From Tomocerus qinae (taxonomy: Eukaryota; Arthropoda; Collembola; Entomobryomorpha; Tomoceridae): 64,000 nucleotides of DNA. Made by a program: the position numbers and the translations under genes. The DNA is taken from assembly GCA_020055645.1 (NCBI GenBank), contig CM034546.1:90954001-91018000 (forward strand), written 5' to 3'. Below, piece by piece: positions 34,701 to 46,268 of this stretch (position 1 is its first letter; every line of letters begins with the position of its first letter). The notes under the pieces were generated by a model. That model was not told the origin of the DNA, made no database searches, and saw only the letters and a program-made list of their open reading frames with translations.

Positions 34701-36305
34701 ACCATTTGATATAGGTTCTAGCTATACATTACACATGCTTTCACAAAACAATATTATTATTATTTAATTTGTCACTTCTATTCTTTAGCAAAAACTAAAT
34801 ATGGAACAAAGTAAGTTACAACAAGCCAAAGGATTTCAAGAAAGAATTGCTACTTCCATAACAGACCAGATGTATATTGAATCTCAAGTAAGAAACAACT
34901 AAATATTTTAAATAGATATTTTTGAAAATTGGTCATTACGATAAATGCTAATGGATGAAGATGTAATTAGGAGTTGCTGGCATTATTTGGGATTCCCTAC
35001 GTGATTAGCCCCATGGAAGCAGAATCTCAATGTGCTTTTCTGGACACTGCTTGCTTAACTGACGGAACTCTGACTGACGATTCTGATATATGGCTTTTTG
35101 GAGGTCGTCGAGTATACAAAAATTTTTTCTCTCAGGGTGATAAACACGTGGAATTTTTCCAATACGCAGATATTGTTCGTGTCTTAAGTAAGTTCTAATA
35201 TTTCGTCCTTCATGTTTTCAAAAAGTGCATTGCACAGCTAGATTAGAGCTAACTCATAATAAATAGTTCCTAATTCTGTCGTATAATTCTTATCTGTGAA
35301 GGTCTGGATCGTGAAAAATTAGTTCTTATCGCTATGCTTACTGGAAGCGATTATACGGAAGGCATAGAAGGTGTAGGGCCAGTAACTGCGTTAGAAATCA
35401 TTTCAGAATTTCCATCTGATGGTGAAACGCCTCTAGAACCTCTCACAAAATTCAGAGAATGGTGGGATGGTATGCAGCAGCACCCAAAGACAGCAGATGT
35501 TGTTGGAAATAAAATTAGAGAAAAATTCAAAAAACTGAAACTGCGACCAGGTAAATACAATGGAATCTGTTTACAGTGATGTAAAGTGATGTTTAGTAAT
35601 TCAATTAACTTCTCACACCTATGATGAATTAATTACAAAAAATGGTTATTATGAATTATTATGCAAAATGTTGATTGTGTAAAATGTAAAATAGGATTTC
35701 CTAACAAAGCCGTGTACGACGCTTATCTGGATCCAACAATTGATAACTCTAGTGAACCTTTCAAGTGGGGTAATCCTGATTTGGATGCATTGAGAACGTA
35801 TACTAAGGGGAAATTTGGTTGGGATCAGACCAAATGTGACTCAACGTTGCTCCCAGTTATTAAAAATCTCAAGTGTCAGGCAAATGAAATAGATCGGCAA
35901 ATGACAATGGATAAGTTTTTAATTTTTGGTGATAAAGAGGGAACTTCTAAACGAAAGTTGAAAAGTCAACGTTTGGCCCGAGCAGTTAAGAAAATCAAGA
36001 GAGCTGCCCCTTCTGGAGAGTTAAAGCTAAGCTCTAGTGAGTCGGAAGCTAGTGACAATGATGGTTCTATAAAACAGAGTTCTGGCAGCAAATTAAACAA
36101 AAAATCTATCAAAACAGGAGTAGTTTTTGCATCAGAATCTAGTTCAGAACATCCGCATTCTTCTCAAGGTAACTCCAATCCAAGTATTTCTGTATTTAAA
36201 AAGTCTATGCCTATTCTACAAAAAGTGCAAGAGGAAACTAATAAGAAAATGAACAAATTTAAGGCGATAGAAATATTTAAAAACAAAAAATTACCAGATA
36301 AATAA
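28775..36305 (+). CDS. ERCC5: DNA repair endonuclease XPG/ERCC5
   Basis: Structure-specific FEN1-family nuclease that makes the 3' incision in nucleotide-excision repair and supports TFIIH. Six exons keep frame: 28775-28862, 32153-34548, 34789-34887, 34971-35187, 35302-35550, 35695-36305, giving 1219 residues (human 1186). The N nuclease domain starts [16 protein letters not shown] and has Asp30 (DVSIWLHQ) and Asp77 (FVFDGG), matching human Asp77. A long acidic Ser-rich spacer fills most of exon 2, as in XPG but not FEN1. The I domain has [10 protein letters not shown] (Glu877, Glu879) and [22 protein letters not shown]-box-like [10 protein letters not shown] and a basic [14 protein letters not shown] follow. 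Intron 1 (3.3 kb) holds the NAA38 and APC10 genes. Confidence 0.95.
30008..30289 (+). CDS. NAA38: NatC auxiliary subunit NAA38 (LSMD1), nested in XPG intron 1
   Basis: A 93-residue Lsm-fold protein, the small auxiliary subunit of the NatC N-terminal acetyltransferase (partners NAA30 and NAA35) at the ribosome. The Sm1-like part is [20 protein letters not shown], followed by [16 protein letters not shown] and an Sm2-like [13 protein letters not shown]. Length and motifs fit NAA38 rather than spliceosomal Lsm proteins. One exon. The ATG is preceded by TGTAGAC, so an AG splice acceptor could lie 2 bases upstream. The APC10 gene starts 131 bases after the stop, same strand, with no AATAAA between. 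Confidence 0.9.
   Translation: MDFQLDIEGKELLRTLLNKYLTIQLTDGRTLVGQFVCVDREANIIIGSATEYSSDNAVGEPRVLGLAMVPGRHVVSIKCRKEYFHQLSVPSVM
30421..31008 (+). CDS. ANAPC10: Anaphase-promoting complex subunit 10 (DOC1)
   Basis: A 195-residue single-exon gene. APC10 forms part of the D-box receptor with CDC20/CDH1 in the anaphase-promoting ubiquitin ligase. The DOC domain fills the protein: [45 protein letters not shown] [31 protein letters not shown], and the ligand loop [12 protein letters not shown], with RQIRIHSP at the end of the domain. Length agrees with human APC10 (185). It lies inside XPG intron 1 behind NAA38; a polyadenylation signal follows at 31195. Confidence 0.95.
   Translation: MATPAASAAATTVLRYRTDVDPLREERSGLIREVGCQAIWSLSSCKPGFGVDQLRDQSLENYWQSDGQLPHLVNIQFRRKMTVRDICIYTDFKLDESYTPSKISIRCGTHFNDLQEVEVVEFTEPSGWVQIYLKDIRDRPIRTFMLQLAVLSNHQNGRDTHLRQIRIHSPVENLPVAVFPGYFTSPNCRKFASIR
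31195..31200 (+). terminator. Polyadenylation signal after APC10
   Basis: First AATAAA on the plus strand after the APC10 stop (31008), and also the first after the NAA38 stop. It is inside XPG intron 1, so XPG transcription must read past it. Confidence 0.6.
31488..31569. repeat. Small inverted repeat
   Basis: TTTACATTGAGTTG near 31488 and CAACTCAATGTAAA near 31556 face each other across about 55 bases in XPG intron 1. Possibly a small fold-back element. Confidence 0.6.
31946..31997. repeat. Perfect 52-bp palindrome without spacer
   Basis: The half 31946-31971 (ACAATGTACCCTGCGGTTGT plus six bases) is followed directly by its exact complement. It sits 155 bases before XPG exon 2. Parts of the motif recur nearby (CCCTGCGGTAGAC at 32046, GGGGTACATTGTG at 32065). 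Confidence 0.85.
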
Positions 36306-38115
36306 TCCTTTTTCTATAGCGTAAAAATAATTTTTTTTCGTTAAATGGCTATTTTTGTAGAGACGATTGGCCTTTGTAGAGACGTAGAGACCAGCTAGCT
36401 GGTATAATAAGCTACAGCTTGGTTGAAAGTAGTCATATTATTTTGTCGTCATTTTTAATTCTTACTCTTACTTCTTTACTCTTACTTAATTCTTAATTCT
36501 AATAGCACTGTACTAGGGCTAAAATTTCGATTAATGATTTGATTGTTTACCAGTGACTTATTATTACATGTAAACAAATTAAATATTTAATGATATTTAA
36601 TAATCTCTCACCCTATCCTTACATTTTATTGTAAGTTTGGATCAGGGCTCTATACATCTTGAGCACAATGGTCTGTTGAATAAACATAATAATAATATAG
36701 CGTTTGTAAGGCTTATATTATTGTATTATTTGCTTATATTATTGCATAAAATGTATTAGTATTATCATTATGTATGTATATGCGTGTTAATGATATATGA
36801 TATATTATTATTAAAATTTAGTTTTCTTAAGGTAATTAAAACACTTTGAGTAAATACAAAAGTAATTACTCGCTATTTAATATAAATAAAATATAATATT
36901 CCACAAAAATGGTTTATTTCTAGAAAGACTAAGTTTTTTAGTAAAGTCTATAATATGAAAATACATATAGTACATTGTGTAGCCAAAAATGCCATTGTGG
37001 AATGTGGAGCATTCAAATTCAAGTCAACAACGCAACGTAAAGACGTGTTATAGACATGAGAAGGATATTATACTATAGGACTCAACAAATGACTAAATCC
37101 TGAGCTACGAATTGCTCTTACATGTAGATTTTGTGTACTCTATTTGATTGTCCAGTCCACTACCCACTAGTCCGGCTAAATAAGGGTGACAGGTTATTTT
37201 ATGTTCACATAAAAAAATCAACTACAACTTACAAGGACAAAAATAGTAAGTTTGCTTACAAATTCAAAATCGGAGACGTGCTGAAAATTTTTGTTTTTTA
37301 TTGAGGTATTTGCCATAATTTAACTTCTAATCTATTTTTTTAAATTTTATTTTAGGTAGTTAATTTATGGAAGCATTTTTTCATTAGTGAAGAAAGTAGC
37401 TAAACAAGCAAAATTATTTGTACCGAGATTCCAGATCACTAAACCAAGAAGGCTATACAAGATCTATGATCCTCGTGGTTTCGAAAAGGTATATTTTTAT
37501 TTTTGTACATGTGTAACTAAATGTATATTGTGTACATGTACAGACCGTCCGTGTACCGGTTACAATTCAATTCTGCTCCAAATTGACAGATCTAATATCA
37601 TCAACAGTGCCCATTTTTGAGGTTAACGATATTCATTTTGATTTTCTGAAATAGAGAATTGCTTAATTGTAATTGTAAGTTATGTCAACTAGGCCCCTTT
37701 TTGATACTAAAATGACCATTTTGAAACTATCTTAATTATGGGAATTGTAGTATTAAGCCAATATGTTTTGTATTTTCAAGAGTATTTACATAATGAATGT
37801 TGTACCGTATCTGTAATCTATATATCTTACATAATATTTGGTATATGTAATTTCCCAATTATTTTTAATGCTATAATCTAAAGTTTGTCTGTACGAATGG
37901 ACTAATGCCTTCATTCTCCATGTACATAGGGATTGGCATATTTTATATAGAAGTCAAGAGTCCGTACGTAAATTACACATGCAATCACATGAGAATAGGA
38001 GACTGTGACCAGTGAGTATTTAATGATGATAAGGATAAGCAACTTTTTTTCCGTATAAATGTGTACATTTGGAATTGCATAGGAATAAATAAATAAATAC
38101 ACACTAATAAGCATG
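36306..38115. other. Intergenic, XPG 3' end and AT-rich spacer
   Basis: The XPG polyadenylation signal AATAAA is at 36679-36684. The remainder is AT-rich. It contains one exon-like stretch (37387-37488) listed separately, and otherwise nothing recognisable. Confidence 0.5.
37387..37488 (+). other. Orphan exon-like open stretch
   Basis: After an acceptor-like TTTTTCATTAG (ending 37386) and before a donor-like AAAAGGTATAT (37488) lies an open stretch of about 34 codons with a coding-like basic composition: AKQAKLFVPRFQITKPRRLY then KIYDPRGFEK. No flanking exon that continues it was found and the family was not recognised. It may be one exon of a gene with distant parts, an alternative exon, or chance. 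Confidence 0.3.
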
Positions 38116-38117
38116 TA

Positions 38118-39240
38118 CAGTATGTATTGAAAGTGGGTATACATAGGAGTTTATGGGTATACATAGAATTTTAGTATCCATAGCACTTTCATTGTTAGTA
38201 TACAGTACACAAGACACAAGTTCAATTTGCAATTTTTAGCAGCCAGATTTCCCTTTTATTATTTCATTGTTCGTCCCTCTATCCTTCTTTTCGCAATAAA
38301 TAATGCGTTGTTTCAATCTGAAGAACTCAATATGGTTAAACTGTCAATAAGTGAGCGAAATGAAATTGTAAAGATGCGGACAACAATGTCGTGACGAGAG
38401 GTGGCTGAGAAATTCACTATCCGGGAAAGACAGTTAGCATCAGAACAGCTCGGTTTGATAGGACTGGTTCCGTCAAAAACTTACCAAAAGTAGGAAGACA
38501 ATTTTTTGATTTCTGAATTGGATGCTAAGGGAGTGGATCCTTACAACATTTGGTTTCAGCAAGACAGTGGTCCCCCACATTATGCCATACAATTTAGGAA
38601 TTGGTTAGATGAAACTTGATCATAATGATCATGATCAAGGGACCATGATGATCATGATCAAGAGACCATGATGATCATGATCAAGAGACCATGATGATCA
38701 TGATCAAGGGACCATGATCATCATGATCAAGAGACCATGATGATCATGATCAAGGGACCATGATCATCATGATCAAGGGACCATGATGATCATGATCAAG
38801 GGACCATGATGATCATGATCAAGGGACCATGATGATCATGATCAAGGGACCATGATGATCATGATCAAGGGACCATGATGATCATGATCAAGTGATCATG
38901 ATCATTATGATCTGTGGTAACCGCTACTGTTCTGATGCTGTCTTTCCAGGATAGTGAATTCCTCAGCCACCTTTCGTAACGACATTGTTGTCCGCATCTT
39001 TACAATTTCATTTCGCTCACTTATTGACAGTTTATCCATATTGAGTTCTTCAGATTGAAACAACGCATTGTTTATTGCGAAAAGAAGGAAAGAGAGACGA
39101 ACAATGAATAATTAATAATTGGCTGTTAAAAATTGCAAATTGAACTTGTGTACTGTATACTAACAATGAAAGTGCTATGGATACTAAAATTCTATGTATA
39201 CCCATAAACTCCTATGTATACCCACTTTCAATACATACTG
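38118..39240. mobile_element. Palindromic mariner-type relic with central 23-bp tandem array
   Basis: Ends CAGTATGTATTGAAAGTGGG and its complement, flanked by TA (38116-38117, 39241-39242). Arms of about 290 bases are reverse complements. The left arm reads as the N-terminus of a mariner/Tc1-like transposase (MVKLSISERNEIVKM, EVAEKFTIRE), broken by a stop, then jumps to a catalytic fragment (IWFQQDSGPPHYA, RNWLDE). The right arm repeats the N-terminal part in mirror image. It cannot be autonomous. Confidence 0.85.
38618..38910. repeat. 23-bp tandem array, GATCATGATCAAGGGACCAT type
   Basis: About a dozen units of 23 bases alternate GGGACC and GAGACC with ATGATGATC or ATGATCATC variants. Each unit is itself rich in short palindromes (ATGATCAT). 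It lies at the centre of the mariner relic. Confidence 0.9.
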
Positions 39241-39763
39241 TAGTTAAAAAAGTTCGATTTGGATTTTCATAGTGGGTACACAACATACACATCCTTACAG
39301 CTTAGCTAGTTTAGCTAATACTACATTTTGACAAACTTTGGCAAAAGCTTAAATTTTTTCCATTATACTAAATAATTAATTAATGAGATTCAAACATCAT
39401 CTACCAAACTAACATTCAGCACATTGTAAAGTGCCTAATAGTGAGAATTGTTTTTTGATTAGATAATAATTTTGGACGCTTATTGCAACTTGTAACTTAA
39501 TAGTTTTATAAATGTAACGTTTTAATGTAATTTCAGTAGAATCTATTAGTAATCATTATCACCGAGTTAAACCATTTTATGCTGCTACATATTTATTTAA
39601 GCCGTATAAATGATAAGTGCACCTAATAAACCAAGTGTAGAGTGATTATTTTGATATTGAAATTGATGTGAAGTATCGACGGAATAGATAAGATATTCCT
39701 ACGTGCTACTGCTATATAGTTAATTAATGTGCATACAATCTGCATCTCACTGTTGGCTACGCA

Positions 39764-39941
39764 CAGGGCCGCAGCCAGAAAAAAATTTCGGGAGGGGCAC
39801 CGAGAAAAAATTAGCAAATTTTCGCGCGAAGCGCGAAAATTTTTGCGATTTTTTGCGATTTTAGACAAAAATTTCTTTATTTTTCTCGATTTCGGTCGGG
39901 GGGGGGCACGTGCCCCGGTGCCCCCCCTCGCTGCGGCCCTG
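39764..39941. mobile_element. hAT-type MITE with exact 8-bp target duplication
   Basis: 178 bases bracketed by GCTACGCA (39756-39763 and 39942-39949). Ends CAGGGCCGCAGC and the complement. Internal sequence contains TTCGCGCGAAGCGCGAA, a G-tract and a C-tract. The 8-bp duplication and CAGGG end fit hAT. Non-coding. Confidence 0.93.
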
Positions 39942-40014
39942 GCTACGCAGTAAGATAAACTCAATCGTTTTCAACATTTATATCTTAACCCTTGCTGGAT
40001 TTTCACGGGATTGA

Positions 40015-40110
40015 ATTAATGTTTTTAATAATGTACCCCAAAGCATATCTTCATGTACTAAATTTAGCACGTGAAGGTATGCGTTGGGGTACATTATTGA
40101 AAACACTAAT
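40015..40110. mobile_element. Tiny palindromic MITE, copy 1
   Basis: 96 bases beginning ATTAATGTTTTTAATAATGT and ending as the approximate complement, with inner arms GTACCCCAAAGCATA and TATGCGTTGGGGTAC. A second copy lies at 47137-47237. Confidence 0.8.
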
Positions 40111-40724
40111 TAAACCGAGGTCTTCGCTCGGTACATGAAAGTCTGAACGAGTTGAAGCAAAAGTTTTATTGCTGTGGTTCTAAGTTCTAAGCTCAAGCTC
40201 ATCCATATGGTCAGAGGCTGTCTAGAGTCTAGATATTAAGTTACCTTAAGGACTATTTCACATTCGGTTTAATTCCTCACGAAGGACATATTAATTTTTG
40301 ATTGACTTACATGTTTTTCAATCGTGTAATGACCAAGTTGATCTCGAATTTTTGATACTTCAGTGTAGATATTGGAAAAACTTTAAAATTGTCCGACATT
40401 TTTAAAGAATTTAAAATAAAAATTTCAAAAATTCGAAATCAACCTTTTGTAACTGGATATTCTAATATATTTTATGTAAGTCTACTCTACAGGTAGTTAT
40501 ATCGAATAAGGCCTTGAGGAATTAAGCCGGATGCGGATGTAACGATAATTTAAAAAATATGTTTTGGCTACAAAATTATGGGGGAATGAACTTTGGAAAT
40601 TATGCTTATTTCGATTCCAACTAACTGTGTAGTGTATCCTTAAAATTAAGGGTATGTATTTTTTATGTTTTTCAGATTTCAATACTGAAATAAGAAAAAA
40701 ATCTTTACAGGACCAGGTTGCAGT

Positions 40725-42201
40725 ATGGCTAGCCAGGCAGATGGGAAATATTCTGGACCATTCAATATCAATCAGCTAAATGATCATTTGAAATTGTGTA
40801 TTCGAGAAAAAGATGGTGAAATCGACATCAATGAGTACATCCTTATTTTCCAAAATCTTCACAAGTGAGCAATATCTTTTTTTAATTTTCCACCCTTTGT
40901 ATCTAAACCATTTTTCTTTTCTGAACAGAGATTGGTGAAGAATGTAAGCTTGAAAGCTGATAACGACAACCAAAGACAGTTCACTCAGGTCAGGACAAAC
41001 GTCAGCAACAACGTGTGGTCTCGTGTGCACCGGCCCACTAAATCTTTTGTTGTCGTCATCAGCTTTCTTTTGCTCCAATCTCTAACCAGGGAAGAAGATT
41101 TGCCGGAGAAGTCGAGCCTATGAGCCTACTACAGCGGCACATACAACATACTATTGTATTGTCAAGCACTAAACACATTCATAATAATCATATGATTATT
41201 CTTTCCAAAAACAACCACCAAAATCATTATCGCATACTGTTTCAGTACTATAGTGTACTGAAACAGTATGGGCCCGTATTGATTTTATAATTAAATGTAC
41301 TTTTAACTAAACAACGAAAGATTATTTCGCTAATTAAAAAAATACTTCTAATTTTATATCGTGGTAGATTTTTTTGTATTCTGGGCTCTGTATTTGGATT
41401 CGTTGGAACTGATGTAAAGGCAAAGTGTGAGATCCTACTGGAACACAAATGTGGAGATCATTGTTCCGATTATGAAACTTTGGAGAAAATGATTCAATAC
41501 GAAAAAAGTGCTGACATTATTAATTCTAATAAGGATACAAATGGCTGTAGAACACTTCTGCGATTACATCGTGCTTTGGGTAAAATATCTATTCTGTCTA
41601 ATCTAATCTAGTCTCTAGACTCTAGATTACCTTACCTAATACTGTTAATAAATATCAATGAATTCGTGTACAATAACTGTGGCATTGTTCAGTTCACCAC
41701 AATAACCCTAATAACCCTATCATTTAATAGTTATTTATAAAAGCTCATGTCAGAATTCATATATTTGTATTTAGTTTTCGTGTCCCTTTTCCTTCAAAAA
41801 ATTACCGACCTAGCAGAAGAAGACGGAACCACACAAGCGTGTAAGGATGCTTACAATCAAACTTTGGCAAAATATCACCCATGGATTATACAAAATGGAG
41901 CTAAAATAGCAATGTATGCGTTACCTACAAAAAAGGATCTCATAAAGAGGGTTTGTAAAGAGACAAACATTTCTTAGAAACTTAAAATAAATATGTGAAA
42001 TTAATATACACAAGGTAAGGCTTATAAAGATTTTGCAAGATATGATCTTCAACGCTTGTTTTATGTACGCAGGTGTGTGGTGACCAAATGGATAGAACAG
42101 ACGTAATAACTATTATGAAGGAGGTAATCCAAGCCACTCAAGCAGTGTACGACAAATGTGAAATACTATATAAAGACAACGATTTGCTCAACCTTCCTTA
42201 A
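40725..42201 (+). CDS. CPTP: Ceramide-1-phosphate transfer protein (GLTP fold)
   Basis: Cytosolic carrier that moves ceramide-1-phosphate between membranes. Four exons keep frame: 40725-40864, 41368-41579, 41775-41950, 42073-42201, giving 218 residues (human CPTP 214). Family signs: FGFVGTDVKAKCEIL with the headgroup Asp62 and Lys66, GCRTLLRLHRAL with Arg108 and Arg112, and YHPW with His152. The C-terminus DLLNLP matches the CPTP ending, unlike GLTP. Intron 1 contains a small inverted repeat (40951-41073: AAAGCTGATAACGACAAC and complement) and a perfect hairpin at 41233. The ATG at 40725 follows a possible acceptor at 40710, so there may be an upstream non-coding exon. Confidence 0.93.
41233..41270. 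repeat. 16-bp perfect hairpin in CPTP intron 1
   Basis: CATACTGTTTCAGTAC and its exact complement are separated by six bases (TATAGT). Confidence 0.75.
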
Positions 42202-42723
42202 GTTTTATTACTTTATAAAACGGGATTGTAATAATTGGGATTGTAAGTAATGAGCTTAATCAAATTATCAACATATTGTTGTTTATGTTTCCTCTGTATA
42301 TTAACACGGAATCACATTGGATACTTTACTTCTACTTTAATTCTAACTCTAATCTTCATTTTTAGGAACTCTTCACTTACCTTACCATAATATTATAACA
42401 TCGTCCCTAGAAATCGCTGAAATCGGGATATTATGACTTGTGTATAAGTAAAGTACTTGTAGCAGGATACTTAGAAATGGTAGCATTTAACAACTTCATT
42501 TTAGTTAGTGATGTCGGGATTACATTTAAAGGTCGGGTTGGTCTATCTCTAAAGCATTTGTAAAACAAGCAAGTAAAATGTCCTTGGATTAGGTTTGAGG
42601 ATGGGTGGGGGAGATCAAACTTCCTTTATATGTGATTTATATTTGCAAAGTATTATAGGTTATTTTTAACTTGCAGGCATTCGTTTTTTCGTTCGTACAA
42701 TCGTACATAACAATGGGTATGGG

Positions 42724-43330
42724 TATATATGTCGGTCGTAGTATAACCAGTCCCTCTGTATAACGGCGCCATTGTACTAGTATAACTGTTCATGTTCCTT
42801 GGCAGTTATACTAGGACAACCGACCCCCGGGGTTTCAGTACAACAGTTCCATTCTTAAATACATTGCAAATCATGAGTTAATATGACAGTTGTCATCCAA
42901 AGATTGTATGATATAGCATAAATGGGTGGATAATATTTAAATATTAATAATATAATAAAAATGGACAGGTAATATTTAAATAAAAATGAAGAAATAATTG
43001 TACATTTCATTTAGGACAGTCACACTTAACCCCTCTTTAAAGCATCTACCCTTTCTTATCTACTCATGATTTATTATATGATTCATTCATGCGCAAATCA
43101 AAATAATACGTTTTTTAATGTAAATTATGATCATAATATAAAATAGTAGCAATTATATCATCTATGATTAACAATTGTCATATTAACTCATGATTTTCAA
43201 TGTATTTAAGAATGGAACATTTGTACTGAAACCCCGGGGGTCGGTTGTCCTAGTATAACTGCCAAGGAACAGTTATACTAGTACAATGGCGCCGTTATAC
43301 AAAGGGACGGGTTATACTACGACATATATA
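42724..43330. mobile_element. Fold-back element, about 607 bp
   Basis: Ends TATATATGTCG and complement. Arms share TAACGGCGCCATTGTACTAG, CAGTTATACTAGGACAACCG and ACTCATGATTT-type sequence in inverted order over about 160 bases each side. The centre is AT-rich. Non-coding. Confidence 0.85.
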
Positions 43331-43357
43331 AGAGCAAATGCGTACAATACAAGCATG

Positions 43358-43526
43358 TATCCAGAGGGGGGCTGGGGAGCTACAGCCCCCCTAAACGTCA
43401 AGAAAATAGATTTTTTTGTCAAAAAAAGGTAAAAATCGGAAAACTTTTGACTTGAATTGACAAAAAATCCTCTTTTTCTTGGGATTTAGGGGAGGGAGAT
43501 CTAGCCCTCGAGCCCCCCTCTGGATA
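43358..43526. mobile_element. MITE with TATCCAGAGGGGGGCT ends
   Basis: 169 bases with perfect 16-bp terminal inverted repeats TATCCAGAGGGGGGCT. The centre holds T-rich and A-rich mirrored tracts (TTTTTTTGTCAAAAAAA). No clear target duplication. Similar in plan to the hAT MITEs at 39764 and 46269. Confidence 0.8.
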
Positions 43527-44431
43527 GTGCTTTGCTTGGTACAATATCAGATGCAATATGCAATGATAAGGATATAAATCCTATGTGCTATCTTATATTC
43601 AATATCTCCTTATACTTTATGGGGTGAAATATTAGATTAAAGGTGAAAACATAAATTTAAAAGAATATAAACAGATGTTAATAAGAATTATATTTTCCTG
43701 TACCTATAATAATTTTATTGACGGAATTGTTTTCTATATTTGACTGACTGAATCAATGGAAAATTATTACAATTTAGTACAGACTACAGAGTAGGATATT
43801 GTTGATTTGTATTTGTCGCTATAAAGTGCAAAATGGCTAGGCGAATTTGTTAAAAATGATTTAATTTTATAATATGATATGGAATATGATATGATATGGA
43901 GACCAATGTAACTTGTAAACTTTTGCTTGTGTGCCACAAACATGGGTAGGCAAATGTTTTAATTTACTAATAATTGGTGCCTACAGACGTATTTATAAAT
44001 TTGTAACGAGATAATAGTAGCTTTAATTATCTAATAAAGTTAGCAAGAACTGTCTAACCTGTATGTGAAGATTAATTTTATACATATATAAGATTATATA
44101 ATAATATTTAATTATTTCGTGCATTAGAGATTGTAAATTGCATCATAACATCTTTAAATCGGTAAATCGTTACGTGGGTTTAATATATAAAACCTATCAA
44201 TGTATATGGACAATTTTGGATCAAAACAAAAGGGTGAAAATTTGACTTTTCGGCTCCGTGCGGGGCAGCTCTACGTGCGTGCATGTATTAGTAAATATTT
44301 CCCATTTTTATCTCGAAAACTTTTATTTCGTTCGTCGATGTACGATTTTTGCTCGCTATATTGTGTAGTTTTTCGCCCTCTATCATCTCCAAGGTCAACT
44401 CAATACCCGAAACCTTTTTTTTTGGTTTATC
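43527..44431. other. Intergenic, no recognised content
   Basis: AT-rich sequence with scattered short frames that lack coding character. Nothing supported was found. Confidence 0.4.
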
Positions 44432-44670
44432 ATCTTTACTCTACATAAACATAATCTTTTAAACATAAAGTGGGACATGCGCATGGAATTCTTTCACCAT
44501 TCTTGTATTAAGGTTTGTATATTTGTCCGTAATATTTTGTAACTAATGAGTAAGGGTAATATTTTGTAATTAATGAGCAAGGACTAGACTACTGAGTCCA
44601 ATCAACGGTCTATGAAATTCGGCCCAATGCGCAGTCGCTAGAAATTTACAGATTGCAACATTCAACTAGT
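44432..44670. repeat. Interspersed repeat, copy B
   Basis: Second copy of the repeat at 988-1265, same orientation, with two instead of three internal 27-base units and without the small hairpin insertion of copy A. Confidence 0.7.
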
Positions 44671-44869
44671 CATGACTATAATATAAACATAATCGTATAT
44701 AATAAAAATATTCTTATGTATCAATGTCTCTTGGATTTTGCGGCTTTTTGTTGCAATGCGCAAACGCATCATAACAATAAACCCACCACTGGTTAAAAGT
44801 ATTTCGAAAACCAATACACATGATTATGCTGGATGCCTATCTTTCGAAATCGAGTCATTCGTGCTGGGG

Positions 44870-45450
44870 CTAATAGTGTATTCTATAATATAATCATACA
44901 AATACCTGACTGTCTATGTCTTGGTAGGAGAGCCTATAGGAAATCTGCATATATTATTACGTAACCTAAAACCCCATCTCCCAAGTGTAGCGCAAGTACT
45001 AGCTGTAACTCTTGTGGACATCGCCTCCTTCCCCTAATCAGCTATAAACGTAATATATGCACGTTCCTTGAAAGCACAAAAGCCAAAAGCGCATGCCCAC
45101 TCCCCCTAAACCAACGAAATGAGTTGTTTCGTATTATTGTAACATTAGAACAATAATACAAATTCACATAAGATGATTGATTATTGGTGATTGAATAAAA
45201 ATAATTAGCTAAAGAAGACACTTCGTTTTCCAAATCCCGGAATCATATTTTTCTGATTTTAAAGGGGAACATTCTGGGGTGATTATTAAAACTGGAGTCT
45301 TCTATTATTCCCTGTATTGGACACTAAGATCTACAGTTATTATTTTGGTTTAGGAACTTTTCCATTTGACTCGGAATTGTTTTTATTACTGTGATGAGTG
45401 GCCTGCTTAATTTCTCTTGAGTGCCTGGTTCGCTCCTTAGCTGGGTTGAC
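44870..45450. repeat. Diverged copy of the neighbouring Helitron-like sequence
   Basis: Sequence such as GCATATATTATTACGTAAC, TGTAGCGCAAGTACT, CGAAATGAGT, TTCCCTGTATTGGACA and GTGATGAGTGGCCTGC recurs in the same order about 600 bases or more downstream (45490-46620). It appears to be an older or truncated family member placed head-to-tail with the 45453 element. Confidence 0.6.
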
Positions 45451-46268
45451 TATCTCTATATATAATCGCAGACTTGATAAAGCAATAAATTTACCTGTCT
45501 ATATATGTATATATGTCTGTACGTGTGGTAGGGAGAACCAAGGAAACTTGCATATATTACGTTGCGCAAAACCCACTCCCCCATGTGTAACGCAAGTGCT
45601 GACTGTAACACTTTTGAATACCTCCTCCTCCCATAAACTGCACACGTAATATATGCAGGCTCCTTAAAAGCAAAATGCGCAAGTCCAATTCCTCTAAATC
45701 ATCGAAATGAGTCGTTTCATATTATTATGATAACTTTAACTTCAAAATAATAATAGAAATTTACATAAGAAGGTTGAATTGTGAGTGGTGATGGAATGGG
45801 AATGATTAGCGAAAGGGGACATTTCGTAATAATCGTTATGTGCCTTATTAAATAAATAGCATTTCAAAACTTCTAATCCAAATTGGTTCTGCTACACAGA
45901 CAAACTTATTCAACATTTTTTAGTAGAGCTGGGTATACTTTTTACTACCCTCTTGATTCCATTGGGTCAGTTGGGACATCTTTTTGTAGAATGAAATAAC
46001 AGTACTGGCAGCCAGAGCCACTATTTATTCTATAAAATTATTTATTCGTAAGTTTGTACTCATGGGATTTGTACGGTTTTCCAAAATCCCAAGGGGAATC
46101 TTATTTTTTTGATTTTAAATGGGAAGCGTTTTGGTAACTTTGTGGGAGTTTTTTCGAAAATAGAGTTTTTCATTGTTCCCTGTATTTGAACAACAGTTAT
46201 TAATTTGGTGTATGAAATTCCTTTTTATCAGGAAGTTGAGGCTGCAGCTAATTTTTCCAACCACTGTA

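Noticed and set aside
38618..38910. Regular GATCATGATC array as a possible protein-binding array or CRISPR
   Set aside because: Simple 23-base tandem repeat at the apex of a palindromic mariner relic; no evidence of binding function.
39623..39964. Frames of 113 and 74 codons over 39.6-39.95 kb
   Set aside because: They run through the hAT MITE and its G and C tracts; the element explains the open reading.
44200..44448. 82-codon plus-strand frame
   Set aside because: Runs into the interspersed repeat copy B, with no family signature.
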